From Pyrenopolyporus hunteri (Eukaryota; Ascomycota; Sordariomycetes; Xylariales; Hypoxylaceae), in NCBI GenBank assembly GCA_902806595.1, contig CADCXC010000037.1, positions 1,364,001 to 1,428,000 of the forward strand: 64,000 nucleotides of DNA. Direction: 5' to 3'. The translations under genes and the position numbers were made by a program. Shown piece by piece: positions 25,391-37,837 of the stretch; position 1 is the stretch's first letter, and each line of letters opens with the position of its first letter. The notes under the pieces were generated by a model. That model saw only the letters and a program-made list of their open reading frames with translations. It searched no databases and was not told where the DNA came from.

Positions 25391-27730
25391 ATGTTCACTA
25401 CGTTCATTGGAACGGCGCCTGGTGCTGCCGAATCGAGCGCTCCGGTATCTCCGGAGGCTCCGCCGCCACCCAAACCTCGACAGAAGCGGAGTCAAGTGGC
25501 GAGAGCATGTGATTGGTGCCGTGTACACCGCATTAAATGCGACAATCACCTCCCGTGCTCGAATTGCCAGAAGAGAGGCGGGCACTGCAGCCAAGGCGAG
25601 ATAGCCGTCCGAACGCTTCCTCACGCCTACCGGAAGATCGAACGTCTAGAAAACCGCGTAAGAGAGCTAGAGCAGGAGCTTGAGAACGAGCGCAAGGCCA
25701 CTAAGACTTCGAATACCGGGCTTGAAACGCCCCAAGCCACGCCGTCAAGTCTGGCCTCGTCCGGGCCTTGCGGTTCAGATGGCGCGGACGCTTTCGGCTC
25801 TCCGGGTGACAGCGGGAATAACCCGGAGGCGAAGAAGTTGGAAGAAGGTGTGCACATCCGAACCACACGATCTCAGCATGGAACCTGGTATGGTCCCGCG
25901 TCGCTCTTCTACTTCATTAGGCGTATCAATACTTCCATAAATACGTCGCTTCAGCAAGCTCGACCGATCGATCACATGCTGCCAGATGCGACGCGCAAGT
26001 TATTTGACGGGCCGACCCAGTCCTCCGCAGGAGACCAGGGCCATCAGCCGAATGCTACGGCACCGGGAGACCCTGTTACTACGGGGAACTACCTAACTCC
26101 GACACAGGAGGAGTATTTCATTGGTCTCTTCTGGCAATCGCTCCACACCTCGCTTCTGGTTCTGGACGAGGTCACCTTCAAAGAGCACTACCAGTCCCTA
26201 TGGACAACTTCAAGTAGAGACCGGAAACCTTCAGCACTTGTAGACATAGTCATTGCCTTATGTATGCAGTATGGCATGGCGCTGCAGTCACAACCCGAGG
26301 TTGACAACACCGATATCACCACCGCCGGCAGATGGTATTATCAGCGGTGCCAGACCTTGCTAGCGGATGAGCTGGAAAACCCCACCATATTAACGCTGCA
26401 ATGTCAGATCTTGTCTTCCGTCTATCTCTGCTCTGCCTCATTCCCGAATATGTCGGATAGTACCTGCACACTCGCCGTGCGGACAGCTTTTATGCTCGGT
26501 CTCCACATGGAGCCACCGCCGGATATGCCCCAGCGGGAAAGAGAAATGCGGAAGCGCTTATGGTGGACACTGTATGTCTTTGATAGTAAGATTAGCATGA
26601 AACTGGGGCGTCCTTTTCAGCTAGACCACTCCGACAGCACCTGTAGTCTACCAGGAGACGATCGGGAGTGCGCGTCGTTAGCCGGTTCTGTCTTTGCTCA
26701 GCTTGGGGAGGGGGCCACTTGGTTGACCTTCAATCTTGAGCACATTAAGTTGTTCCGAGTGATCCGAGCAGCCTACATAGCCTTCGTCAAGAGACAGCTC
26801 AGCTCAACCAGCATCTTCGACGACCAGGCGGCACGGGACGACCCGAAGACTATCGAGGCTCATGCAGAGTTCATAGCCCCGTATGTAGAGCGGATAGAGG
26901 AATGGGTGAGGAACATCCCGAGCGCCATTAAGACAAAGCGTCGGGATAACGGTACCCCCTTCTCCACGGACTTCACCCCTCTTGAGATCGAGCAATTTGC
27001 ATCACTCTGGCTCCAACGGCAGCGCCTACTTTTAGAGCTGATGTATCACAACTTGTGCATAAATCTCTTCCGCCCCTTTCTCCGTTTCGCCACGCCAGTG
27101 ACGCCCACGCCAATAGCCGATAGGACTGCAAGGACCTGCGCACTCCACGCTATAGCACTGACGCGAATCATGCATCAAGTTCTCTCGTCGACGTCCATCC
27201 TTATGGGCTGGCACGAAGCCTTCCAGTGGCAATGGAACGCGGCTATATCGTTGGTCGGCTTTATGGTCGCCTATCCGCGGGACGAGTCAACTCCCGCGGT
27301 GAGGAGTGCTCTTGACCTTGCCGTGGCCGTCTTTGACATTTGGAAGAGAAGCATCAAAACGGCGATCAGCGCAGCCACCATCGCACGCGATCTCGGTGTC
27401 CGAGTCGACATTATCATTAAGCAAGCACAGGATACGCGGCCGTCACCGCAGAAGATTGAGGTGATGTCGCCACCTGCTGGAAAACTCGAACCGCCGAATG
27501 ATGAGATCCCCATGGATAACAATCCCACTGAAGACCAGGCGGCAGCTAGCGCGTGGGGCTACAACGACGACACCAGCTCGTCCATGCAAGGTATATTGGC
27601 CGAGTCCATCGACATGGCGTTCTCCGTCGACAACCAAGACGTGCCAATTTTGGGGAATTTCGGGAGTTACGACATGTTCTCCTGGCCGAACATGAACAGC
27701 GACCAAACGGTCCAATGGATATACGGATAG
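25391..27730 (+). CDS. Zn2Cys6 transcription factor, 779 aa
   Basis: This is a fungal zinc-cluster regulator, expected to act in the nucleus. It is a single uninterrupted exon of 779 codons from an ATG. The binuclear cluster is complete: Cys40, 43, 50, 56, 59 and 66 in the order C-X2-C-X6-C-X5-C-X2-C-X6-C, preceded by a basic linker (KPRQKRSQ). A short coiled coil follows at about 78-105 (IERLENRVRELEQELENE), the usual dimerisation element. The middle (about 240-520) resembles the fungal_TF_MHR regulatory domain, with the family's TAFMLGLHMEP and KRLWWTLYVFDSKISMKLGRP segments. The C-terminus is acidic and polar, fitting an activation region. The target pathway cannot be inferred: neighbours are unrelated and the downstream flank is gene-poor. 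Confidence 0.93.
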   Translation: MFTTFIGTAPGAAESSAPVSPEAPPPPKPRQKRSQVARACDWCRVHRIKCDNHLPCSNCQKRGGHCSQGEIAVRTLPHAYRKIERLENRVRELEQELENERKATKTSNTGLETPQATPSSLASSGPCGSDGADAFGSPGDSGNNPEAKKLEEGVHIRTTRSQHGTWYGPASLFYFIRRINTSINTSLQQARPIDHMLPDATRKLFDGPTQSSAGDQGHQPNATAPGDPVTTGNYLTPTQEEYFIGLFWQSLHTSLLVLDEVTFKEHYQSLWTTSSRDRKPSALVDIVIALCMQYGMALQSQPEVDNTDITTAGRWYYQRCQTLLADELENPTILTLQCQILSSVYLCSASFPNMSDSTCTLAVRTAFMLGLHMEPPPDMPQREREMRKRLWWTLYVFDSKISMKLGRPFQLDHSDSTCSLPGDDRECASLAGSVFAQLGEGATWLTFNLEHIKLFRVIRAAYIAFVKRQLSSTSIFDDQAARDDPKTIEAHAEFIAPYVERIEEWVRNIPSAIKTKRRDNGTPFSTDFTPLEIEQFASLWLQRQRLLLELMYHNLCINLFRPFLRFATPVTPTPIADRTARTCALHAIALTRIMHQVLSSTSILMGWHEAFQWQWNAAISLVGFMVAYPRDESTPAVRSALDLAVAVFDIWKRSIKTAISAATIARDLGVRVDIIIKQAQDTRPSPQKIEVMSPPAGKLEPPNDEIPMDNNPTEDQAAASAWGYNDDTSSSMQGILAESIDMAFSVDNQDVPILGNFGSYDMFSWPNMNSDQTVQWIYG

Positions 27731-30600
27731 TAGCACGTAAGAACCAGCGATGCCCAACGTACACCTAGGTTCCCTTCAAGCGTCGCCAATGGCATTTGAG
27801 TTCGAGGTGCCCCGAACACACGAATTGGTGGGACCCCCAAGCGATTCAAACTAAGACATTCTTTCTACTTTTAGTATATATATACATATATATGAGTTTA
27901 CCTTTTATGACTGCTAGATGGTCTCTTTCAACAAACGACTATTTTGGAAAATAACATCTCTATGACCATTTGTATACCACGTGTCTTCGTTTCTACGGTA
28001 CTTGCAATGATTCGCTTACGCTCAGCTATTCGCTCAATACACTCGCTATTCGTCTAACTAACGATATGTTAGTTAAAATCCAGGCAAGGCAAGTAATTGA
28101 AGGGTTGATATAGTCAAGCGCCAGCCTCGTGTAGTCTTTCGTGTGGAGACATCTCCCAGGAACCGCTACACTGGGTATCCCCCTCGCAGTCCAAGCTGCA
28201 GATTAGGTGCTTAGGAATCCTAAAGGAGAAACCGGAGACTTTGGTCTACAGATTAGATTACGTACATGCCAACCATTCTCCGTTTACCCCCACTCCGTAG
28301 GTTCAGCAGCCAGAACTCTCTACATAGCTACAACAGCCCCCTTGAGCTATACATATGGAATATATACAGATATGTAATTCATCAAGATAAATATGCATAT
28401 TTTATGTAGGCAGAGATTCAACCGTGGGTCTTCCCATACCGCCCACCCACGCGCAACGTGGTCGACCAGACCCACCTATATTCAGATCTTCCTGTTGATT
28501 TCAGAGACGGCCCGTTATGAGGGGGGTTAGACTCGAGCACATACCAAGTCGGTGGAGGTGGTGATTAAACACACCTAGGTATGTATATATAGGTATATAT
28601 ACCTATATATATGGGTTTCTATTTCCATACTAATATGGTACACAAACCCATGTTCACACCCCCCCTTCCCCCTTGTGGGATGAACCATTGCGAACCAGGT
28701 CGCTCGATACACTGGCTCTCTGTGGGCCAATGGTAAAACTTGAGATTGAGATTCCGTGCCTCCTGTCGGTGCCCCCAGGGTATCGCCGTGCAGGGCTCGC
28801 TTGTCGCGTCTATGGATGGATGTCCACCGCGAGATGTTGGGCGTTTAGCGCGCTGCCCGATATTATGCTGGTTGCCTGGACGTACGTGCCCTACGGTGGA
28901 TGATGATGGCAGGGGGCGATTGAGAAATGGAAGCGTGGTGATGTCTAACGCGGGGCTGTATCAATGGGGGCATGATTAGATTAGACTGCAGTTCAAAATA
29001 TGGCTATCTATCTGGTATAAATAGCCCCTAGATATGAAATGGCGTCATGGCAATGTGTAGCGTTCAGGAGTTGACGACGGCTTGCGCTGATAGAGCGGAA
29101 GATTAGGAGTTGGAAACACCTGTTTTAGGCCATGACTTTTGATCTGACAATTTCAATTATACGATATGCGTCAGAATACAGAATTTGTTAACGTAGGCAA
29201 AGTTTCCTAAGTTCGTCGCAGGAAAGGGGATGTGTGATGACCCCCTTTTTCTGTATTGGGTGAGAGGGGTATTCCACCAAGAACACAATAAGGGTTCTCA
29301 AGGACCTAAATCTTTTGAAATTCCTAGCTAAATCTTCACGGCCTCGTTTTACGTATTAGCAATCGGTGTTCAAGATATTCGCTTTTATATTTATGAGGGG
29401 CCTTTTTCGGGGTTGGCGGGTTCGGTCGCGTACTGATGCTGGCTTGATGGTTGTTATATACGAAAACGACATCATCTAATAAGTAATCGTTTCGAAGGGG
29501 CAACTTTATATGTTCGAACCCGCTTAGTATGGATGGTGGTATGTTAGGGCGTTCATGACAGACAAAAGACAGAAATATTTATCCCATCATTCTACCACAG
29601 CACTTGTTGGTGGAGAGCTGGGTATCAGGTTCCAAATCTTCGTCTTAGGGAGTCTGCTTACATTTTCTTATGCCACATGAATATTGCCGTAACTGTAGTC
29701 ATATACGACTTATTACGTACTTCTTTAGGTCCAACTCCTATTAATGTTATTGGTTGTGTCGCTGCATGTAGCTCTCCCTCTCTCTCCGAATATCCTATCC
29801 GATACGACTCAAACATACTCCGCCCATCACTCTCCTAAGACCCCTATTAGGTAGGTAACTGGGTAGGCAGCATTATCCTCAATCACATATAGCCCAGGTT
29901 CCCTCGTTGCTCTCCTAAATGAACGGGTTGGTTGGCGTAAGTCGCCCACATTGCCATCCGTCAACTGGGCCTGTTTGCCTGAAACGTGGTTTCGTTCGAC
30001 ATACTTCAATGTAACCTCGAATTAGCTATACTTGTGAATAAGGTGCTTATATTAAAGCCTAACTTAGCTGCCCCGGCCGGATCAAATGGAAGATGCAAAC
30101 GTTCGCTAGCAAGTACCGTATCTAGAGCTTTGCATGCCTGATATGCAAGTATGCTCCGACAATTCCTGCGGCGCCGGGATGGTGTAGACTTCTACATTAA
30201 TCTCTTCTTAATTTGCCGTAGCTACCTACGTATCTATATAACTTGATAACTTGTTTGAGGCCGGTGGGCGATGCTTCGTGATGCTGCCCCAGTATCGGCT
30301 AAGCGGAATACCGTGGCGATAGCATCGTCAGGACCGATCTCACTCGTGTCGATCTCATGCATCACAATTCCCTTGTCTGGGGTTAAAGGGGAGCTTATGC
30401 ACCATATTTCGCTTTATGTCGTCGTAGATAACTGCAGCATATGATTTCAACCTAAATGAGTTTACCATACGACCATTTAGACGCCCGGGCAGGAGAGTTA
30501 AGCCATCCTGGATAAGATGGATATTAGAATTGGGGTCAATCATTACCGGCGGTACGGTAGTTACTGCCCAACTCTTCCTTTCATACTCGTGATAGCTTCT
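27731..30600. other. Gene-poor region downstream of the transcription factor
   Basis: No recognisable gene. A perfect 28-nt AT-rich palindrome lies at 28584-28611. A 76-codon ATG frame at 28673-28903 has no domain and overlaps another frame. I considered and rejected a tRNA near 28400-28480. Confidence 0.5.
28584..28611. repeat. Perfect 28-nt AT-rich palindrome
   Basis: The sequence reads the same on both strands, centred on GGTATATATACC with TATATATA arms. It is AT-rich simple sequence capable of forming a cruciform; no gene is adjacent. Confidence 0.85.
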
Positions 30601-30617
30601 CAAAAATAATCGATTCA

Positions 30618-30863
30618 GCGTCGGGGGTTTGATTGCCATATCCTTGTGTACGTTTTCCAAGGCAGCTCGTTGGCACGGAGAGTTCTCCTGAAGTCCAATT
30701 AGAGCTCTGTAAGAAGAGTCAGAATTAAGAGATCGTCCTGATCGACATATAACTTCCAATCTCGTTGCAGTAATCGTATATAACGTTCATAGATATCATA
30801 GGAAATTGAAACAAGTAGAGTCTCTTTGGGCCACTTCCTCGCATATGCATGCAATGGACCAGG
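30618..30863 (-). pseudogene. Possible decayed coding fragment, family unknown
   Basis: On the minus strand a frame runs 54 codons from 30863 to 30702 with a protein-like composition (SYDIYERYIRLLQRDWKLYV, then QDDLLILTLLTEL), meets one TAA, then continues in the same frame for 27 more protein-like codons (LDFRRTLRANELPWKTYTRI) to a TGA. Other frames overlap, including a 134-codon frame ending at 30355. The pattern fits an inactivated gene or an unrecognised exon set. I cannot assign a family, and a chance open frame remains possible. Confidence 0.25.
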
Positions 30864-30899
30864 TCAACACAAGCATTGCTTGCCTTCCTGGGCTTGGAA

Positions 30900-33800
30900 T
30901 TCTTCATCACGGCCGAGCTTGGTGTTATATACCGTACCTAGTAATCGTTGCGATCGCTTACCATCGTTAGGTTGAGATACGACGTAACAAGGTAGGATGT
31001 GTATATTCTGCCACACTTGTTAGGTCGAAACGAAGGGGGCAGCAGTGTTCCTAGTTGCTCCAAGTAAGTACAGGGCGAGAGATGAGAGAAAAGCCAGATG
31101 TTATGCCTCTCGCTGGGGATTATTTCCTTGGTACTCCTCTGGCCATACACATTCTTACCATGCCGTTGTATTCCCATCCTATCGGACTGCCGTCTCCGCA
31201 TTCCTCATCAGTAGCCATGCCGCGCCGCGTGGCAGCCTGCCATGTAACTATCCGCATGAGAACTGGAATGTACGACAGCGGGTGTTCCCGGTATTATGTC
31301 TCTGTACCCCGCGTATTAATATGCCGTTCGCGAGCCGCTCCGAGGCCGTTGGGCCATGTTGTGATTAATTCCCGGGCTATATAATATGCAATAACACATT
31401 GGGGGTGATACCGGCACCGAACTTTCTGGATTACTACGCAGTCGATATATCTGCCTTGCGGAGACATTAGCCACGACAACCACGCCTCCTTACTTTTCTA
31501 CTCCCCCCCTTGGCGAAGAACACACTGCCAATAGAAGCGTCGGGGGTACTCTGTCCATACCATAGCCCCCTACCCTAAAGTGATCGCCAGAGCTGCAGCT
31601 ATTACGGAGACAGTTGGTTACCTACATGCGCCCTGCAGGCTTCCGTGATAAGGCACACCGGTCGATTAAGTAGGTAGGTATCTATGTAGGGTTCCATATG
31701 AGAAGGCTAATCACTCGGTAATCGGTGGTACGAATAACAATATTGCGTCTGGTATGCGCCTGGCCGAAATCACGCATAAGGCGGCATGACAGGCGATGAA
31801 TATCATTCCTGAGCCAGCGTATCCCGCATGAGCGGTAACGAGTCAGGACGTAAAGAGCCGTGACGGCCTTACGCTGTGCGACTTCTAATTCGGCATTCAT
31901 GACGATATTACGCATCTGGTCGCTACCCTAGGTACGTTACCTCTCGCGAAGCTTGACGGAAAGGTGCCTGAAACATGCTTCTAGCCATTAAGCCACCGGC
32001 GGTGGCGGTATATAATCATCTCTTCTAAGTGGCTGATATATCAATCTCCGATGCACAGAAGCCACATGGCTTGGTTTAGCACCTTATCGTGTTACCACTG
32101 AGCGGAACGGACATCCTGAGGGTACGTAGGTTACTCAACACGATTCAACGCGATCTTGCAGTGGGTATCCGGCTCCGTCTCACGTCTAACGCGCACGGCC
32201 GGTAATTCGAAATGATGAAGATGCTATGTCGCGAGAATCACAACTGAAACACAAGTTCTTAGCTAGCTAGGTAACTAGGCCTCATACTCAAATCTGGCAG
32301 TTGTACTTGACTAGAGAGTAGTTCCTGTTAGTTAGGTGCATAAGATAGCGACGATGCATAAACTCTCAATCGGCCTTCTTTTTTTATCTTGGCTCGAAGA
32401 TCTCATCTCAAGGCTACCTACTTAGTGCCTAGGTAAGGGGCTCAGCGGCATTACCCTTTCATACCTATCGTCTACCGGGTATATGGTTCACGCTAGGATA
32501 TGTAGTTGGGGCGTCCCGGTTTTGAGGCGATCATTTCAAGGTTTAAGCGACACTCGACGGCCGTTCATTACGTCGCGTAGGCTCTGCTAATCCCGCAGTT
32601 TAAGTTTCTCATGAGGAGTTCCGAGGAGAAGATAGGAGAAGACAGGAGTAGGAAGTGAGGGTAGAAAGACGTATACAGTCATAGTCTGTTTGAAAATGGA
32701 CAGCTCTAGAGCTTGATTACAGTTGACTTGCCTCCGCTGCTTTAGCACGCAGGACGTTTTAGTCCTGCGCCCCTCAACACCAATCAATCATATCAAACAA
32801 GGCAATACCTCAGCTAATAATTGTTTGCTAGAAAGCATGGTTTCATTACGAGCATTTCGGACGGATTCTCCTGTTCTAGCGCAACTTAAGGAGTAGAATC
32901 TCTTACGAATATAGAATCGCGTAGGCGAGACTCGACTTGGGTAATTGCGCAATGCTGACATTACTTTTTGCTAGGGATGAAATAATATTGAACCTACAAA
33001 GCGCGAAAAAGGGCGAATTGGCGAGACCTGATAGTAAATATGTTACACCGCACCTTGGAGTAAAAATAGCTACAACGGCTACGTATATGATTGTGGAGTC
33101 TAACAAAACATAGGTCCTACCGATGTAGACATTGATAGCTGGATGGCTATCTTATTCTTATTCTTAGTATTTTTTTTTTTTTTTTTCCCTGTGTCTCTCT
33201 TTTCGGTCCTCTTCGCGTTCGCAAATGTGTCCCGGCGGCGTGGTTAGACCGCCGCATGTTCTTGGCGTGGTTCTGTAGTATGTGGCTTGCCAAAAGGGAA
33301 CGGTTCGATTTGTTCGTAGGCCGAACGGTGGGCTGTATAGGCAAAGTTACCTATCTGTACCCAATGTACGGAACCTTCATACCAACCCGGTTCTGACATG
33401 TGAAAGGCAGCACAATAAACGGTAGGATACAACGAGGTGGGGCCTCGTTTCTAGCCGTCGGCGCAGTCGCCGGGACTATCGGGCGATCAAGGGGCTTTCG
33501 ATGGATACTGATGGAACCTCAAGGGTTCCAATCGTAGCGCGCCTCAATTGCCTCATCCCTTCCATGGAGTGCTCATCTAAGTAGCACGATACATTTTCTG
33601 CTAACCCTCGGCCCTGGTCGTTCGGACGGCGGGTGGCGAGTGCGCCCGAGATCGTTCCATCATCCTAGACCGAGGTTGCGGAAGCATTACAGGCGACCCT
33701 GTGAGCGTTGACCGGTGCATTACTATGTAGGTAAATTACCAACCGGTCGATGGACTGATAGGACTGTCTTAAGGCTCTGAACTATTTGTAAAGCTAGGAA

Positions 33801-35915
33801 ACTAGGCTAGAATCTCGGGAGGTCTGTTCGTATTAGGTCCGAGTTTATTCGACAACCAAAAAAATAATGTTATGCCCGAATGTGATTTTGATTCGTATAT
33901 GCAAGTACGGTGGACTTTTCTGTTTACTTCGTCCAAGGTGAAGGATTGTTCCTACCGACTTGGAACAGGAAGAGACTACTGCAGCTTCTATTTGCCGAAG
34001 TGTCGACTTATACCCTGGGCTGCAAAACTAATTACAAGATAACAAGCAGGACGACCAAGTAAAGTAGGAGGTAGGCAAGCAGATAAGCGGACGGGCATTG
34101 CATATGACGGTACCTTGATGTAAAAATGGACGGTCTTGGCCCAAGCGTGCGTAAGTCGTCGTCCAACCGGTGTGCTTAAATCGAAACTCAGATTGCGTTA
34201 GATGAGCGTTGGATGGGACGCACCTCTCTCGAAAGTAACTTCAAACTGGGAGGTATGATATCTGAAAGCGTCAAATCAGGAGGAAGATCGTGATGGGCCT
34301 GGCAAGACCCCTGTCGAGCCAGATACTAAATAGGGGAATGGAGAATAGAAAATGGTATACGATGGACGAGGCGAGTAAATCTGACATGTAGCATATTGTC
34401 GATAAACGAGCCGAAGAAGATAGATAGCGTACTGCGTAGTACATTACTAGATACATCTGTAGGTAGGTAGATGGACGGGAGCAAGGATCGTGACTGTAAA
34501 GCTGGAAAGTTGGCTGTAGGGGTCGATGAAAAAAGCTCCGAGCTTCCCAAGCGCAAAACACCAATCTACATATGGCTCGATATGTATGAGGCGTGTAGCT
34601 ATGTCAGGGTACGTACAATATGTATGTATAATGGAAACTCTTCACATGCCAAAGGACAGGGATCTAGATAATGTAGGCTGAAAGCGTGGGGCCTTTTACG
34701 CGTGTATCTCTTTACTTATTTGCCCACCTATTCGTCTATCTAATATACTACTACTACTATTACATCGTAGGTAGCTACTATATTATATGGGTATCGTATC
34801 TACACGAACTTGTCGGGATCCAGTAAGCCCTGTGCCTGTTAACACATGCTGTCGCCTCCTCTTAGCCTGGTACTTATCCCTACCAGCAGATCTGTAAGAG
34901 GCGCTTAAGTACCGAGACCCGAAGCTCGTTGCCGACTTGCTGCATGTCGATAGCAAGGGGGGCCCCACTAGAGCATGAGAGCTTTCGGCGCCAGTGACTT
35001 CATTGGCTCAATAGAAGGACGTGGAATGCGTCAACATGGACCATAGGAATGGAGGTAATCCTGCACCCGACACACGAAGGATGTGATACGGCTCTACTGT
35101 GTACCAAACCTGTACTAGGCGCAGGTACGTTATATGTACGCTATGTATGTGTATGTATGTGTATATGTACGTTGAGTATGAATGCCCGCAAGTGTGTGTG
35201 TGTATTAGGTGTATTGGGTTAAGCAATCCAGACTCGTCCTAGGCTTCAAGGCTGGCAATTCTATGTGACATTAGGCGAGGAAGAAGAAGGTCTAGACGGG
35301 AACCGGTCGAACGAGGGACGGAGGGGGGCGAAAAAAAAAAGAAGGACGAATTATGTACATGCCTACATAATAGCTCATACCTATGAGAAAATGGGACAAG
35401 GGCACATCCAAGGGCGACCAAAGAAAGAGAGGAAGCACATGCAAAATGGAATGTTCCCGCCGGGACATCATATAATATTATTCATAGCGTCAAGAACTTG
35501 GTATTTATTATTCTAAGCACCCCATTTCAACTTCTTAACTGGACTTAAGCCTGTTTCACCTTACCTGCTTTTTTACCTTTTAACGGACTTTCATCTTTAC
35601 CTTTTTGCTTGCTGACTTCTTCAGCCTTCTTCAACCTTGATCTACTAAACTCCCTAACTCCCTAACTCTCTACCTCAATACATCTCATCTCATCCTATCA
35701 CACACCCAATCCCTATTCGCTTCGGTCCAACGACAAGTAAACCTTCATTTCAACTTATTCGTCCCCCCTCCCCTACTACCCCCTACAAACCATCCGTCGT
35801 TACCCAACAACTTACTTACGCTCGCGCGCTCTTCCTCAAGCTCCTTCAGCTCACCTTTCTTCGTCGACATACCTATTTCAGCATAACCCTACCAGCTAGG
35901 TAGCTGAGCTTTACG
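30900..35915. other. Gene-poor region upstream of CAP20
   Basis: Only short overlapping open frames are present, none with a recognisable domain. A poly-T run lies around 33170-33186 and TATG/TACC-type repeats around 34740-34800 and 35120-35215. The last 350 bases before 35916 are pyrimidine-rich (many CTTAC, CTCC, TTCAAC), typical of a strongly expressed fungal promoter and leader. Confidence 0.5.
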
Positions 35916-36576
35916 ATGGCTGCCCAAGTGAACGGCGAAGTCCATCCTTCATCCGCGACTCTCTCGGTACGTTCGTCACGCTTCCGTCCGCATCCTATTT
36001 CACAAGGTTCAGGAACTAACATTGCGACAGCACATCACAGGATACCCGGTCGTCAGCGATAGCATCGCCTTTATCAAGAAAAACCCGTACGGCCAGAAGT
36101 CGATAGAGCTGAGCGATTCCGCCTACAAGGCCTTCGCCAAGCCCGTAATCCCGTACTTCGCGAAGCCTTACCAATACGTCTCGCCCTATGTAAAGAAGGC
36201 CGATCTGCTAGGTGACGACGCCTTGAAAAAGATTGACGAACGCCTGCCCATCCTCAAGAAGCCGACCGACCAACTATGGACCGACGGCAAGAACCTCGTC
36301 TTCTTCCCCGTCCGCAAGGGGCTGGAAACTAAGGATCACGTCTTCGACGTCTACAGCTCCGAGTACAAGAAGGTGGGCGGCGATGGCCTAGTCACGTCTG
36401 GCAAAGCGCTCGTTTCGACCGGTCTCGTGGTAACGAGCGAGGCGCTCAACTGGGTTGGTGACCTGTTAAGGGCTGGCAAGGTGCAGGCCAAGGAGACTGG
36501 TCACGATCTGGCTCGACAAGCCAACCAAGCTGGCAACGACATAGCCCGGCAAGCCAACCAACATGTCAACCACTGA
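35916..36576 (+). CDS. CAP20: CAP20-type perilipin (lipid-droplet coat protein), 198 aa
   Basis: Fungal CAP20 proteins are perilipins that coat lipid droplets; in Colletotrichum the homologue is expressed in appressoria. Exon 1 (35916-35966) encodes MAAQVNGEVHPSSATLS; after a 64-nt phase-0 intron exon 2 (36031-36576) continues with HITGYPVVSDSIAFIKKNPY. Family hallmarks are PVVSDSI near the start, a SIELSDSAYKAFAKP segment, PYQYVSPYVKKADLLGD, IDERLPILKKPT and the late VFDVYSSEYKKVGG stretch. Length is close to the family's usual 180-200 residues. The C-terminus contains an imperfect duplication (ARQANQAGNDIARQANQ) and no signal peptide is seen. The pyrimidine-rich promoter suggests strong expression, which is inference. 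Confidence 0.92.
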
Positions 36577-37837
36577 AAAATGGCTATAATTAAATGGAGA
36601 TAAGGGAGGTTCTCTCGTCATTTCTCTCTTTTTGATACCACGCAGCTCCCTCTTCATCGGCTTTTGAGACGCATAATTTGGGAAATTCGGGGAATTCATG
36701 CTGGGTAGTCTGCTAGGCAAGGCAAGGCAAGGCAATTCCGAGATTGGCTCTATCGTGGGAGACATATGGCGGCATATGGCTTGGATTCTCGGCATTCACT
36801 CTCGCTTCTCCTCGCTTCTCCCCGCTCATTGGAATGAGGATTGTTACAACCCCGCGCCCGGCGTATCGGTCGAGTTCGGTGTAGGCTCGATTCGGTCACG
36901 TTGTTGGCTTCCGATCATTGTGTCTGTCCTATTACCGACTGCCGAGATTCCCATGGAAGCAGTTGTCGGAAGTGTACACGTAAGGATAATAGGAAAAGGC
37001 GGGCAAATCGTATAAAGGCGAACCGTGTGTTTAATGACCTATATGAGAAGATAATAGATTTCGATTCGGTTACGTCTGTCGGTTTATTCGCGACGATGCC
37101 TCACTCTCCCACTAAACGAAAACGTCAATAGCACTCTGGTCAAGGTAAATAAAGTCGAACACGTCCATACTAAGGACTAGTAAGGCCATTCATCATGCAC
37201 TAGCATAACTTGATAGCGTAAATCGTGTGTTGAATGGATCTTAGAGATGGAGTCTAGAAATGATGAAATGAGAAAGACTTAGCGACTGGTGGAGAAGAAA
37301 GATGGAATGAAAATGCCGAGTTACTGAGGTACCGCACTACCTACATGTAGGCCGCCACCCAGGTATGTACCTAGGTACCCACGTATTACATAATCGATGC
37401 TAATTGCAATTTTTGGTTGGGAACTGACACCAGGATGCCAGGATCTGCCAACTGTCTCTGGCTGCCACGGGAAACTCATATGGGATTAATCACAGCTCTA
37501 CGACAGCTGCCACAATATGGTACGGGCCGCGAAACCCCATCACGTGGTCCAGAAAAACGCATTGGCCTGGCAACGCGTTTATCTAAAAGATAAACATGGA
37601 AAACTGCTACCCACCATTCATCGCCTCCACTCATTAATTACCACTAAATTACCTTATTGTGCAGCAATCCGCATGATAATATTCCACAACCTCAGAGGTA
37701 CAACTTCAGGAGTGGCTCTTCAACACTCAATGTCTGCGAATATTCCGATGATCCAGGAATAACATTTAGCCCACGCCTATCAAATAAACCACTACTGCAA
37801 ACAGAGAGAGGAAAAGAAGAAGAAAAAAGCAAAACAA
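36577..37837. other. Intergenic region
   Basis: It holds a short GGCAA microsatellite around 36717-36735, a GGTACC/CCTAGG motif near 37325-37380 and a purine-rich leader just before 37838. A 96-codon open frame at 36841-37131 has no recognisable domain. No gene is called. Confidence 0.5.

Noticed and set aside
28400..28485. tRNA on the minus strand (GGTTGAATCTC, B-box-like)
   Set aside because: The B-box has mismatches, acceptor strands do not pair, and no cloverleaf could be drawn.
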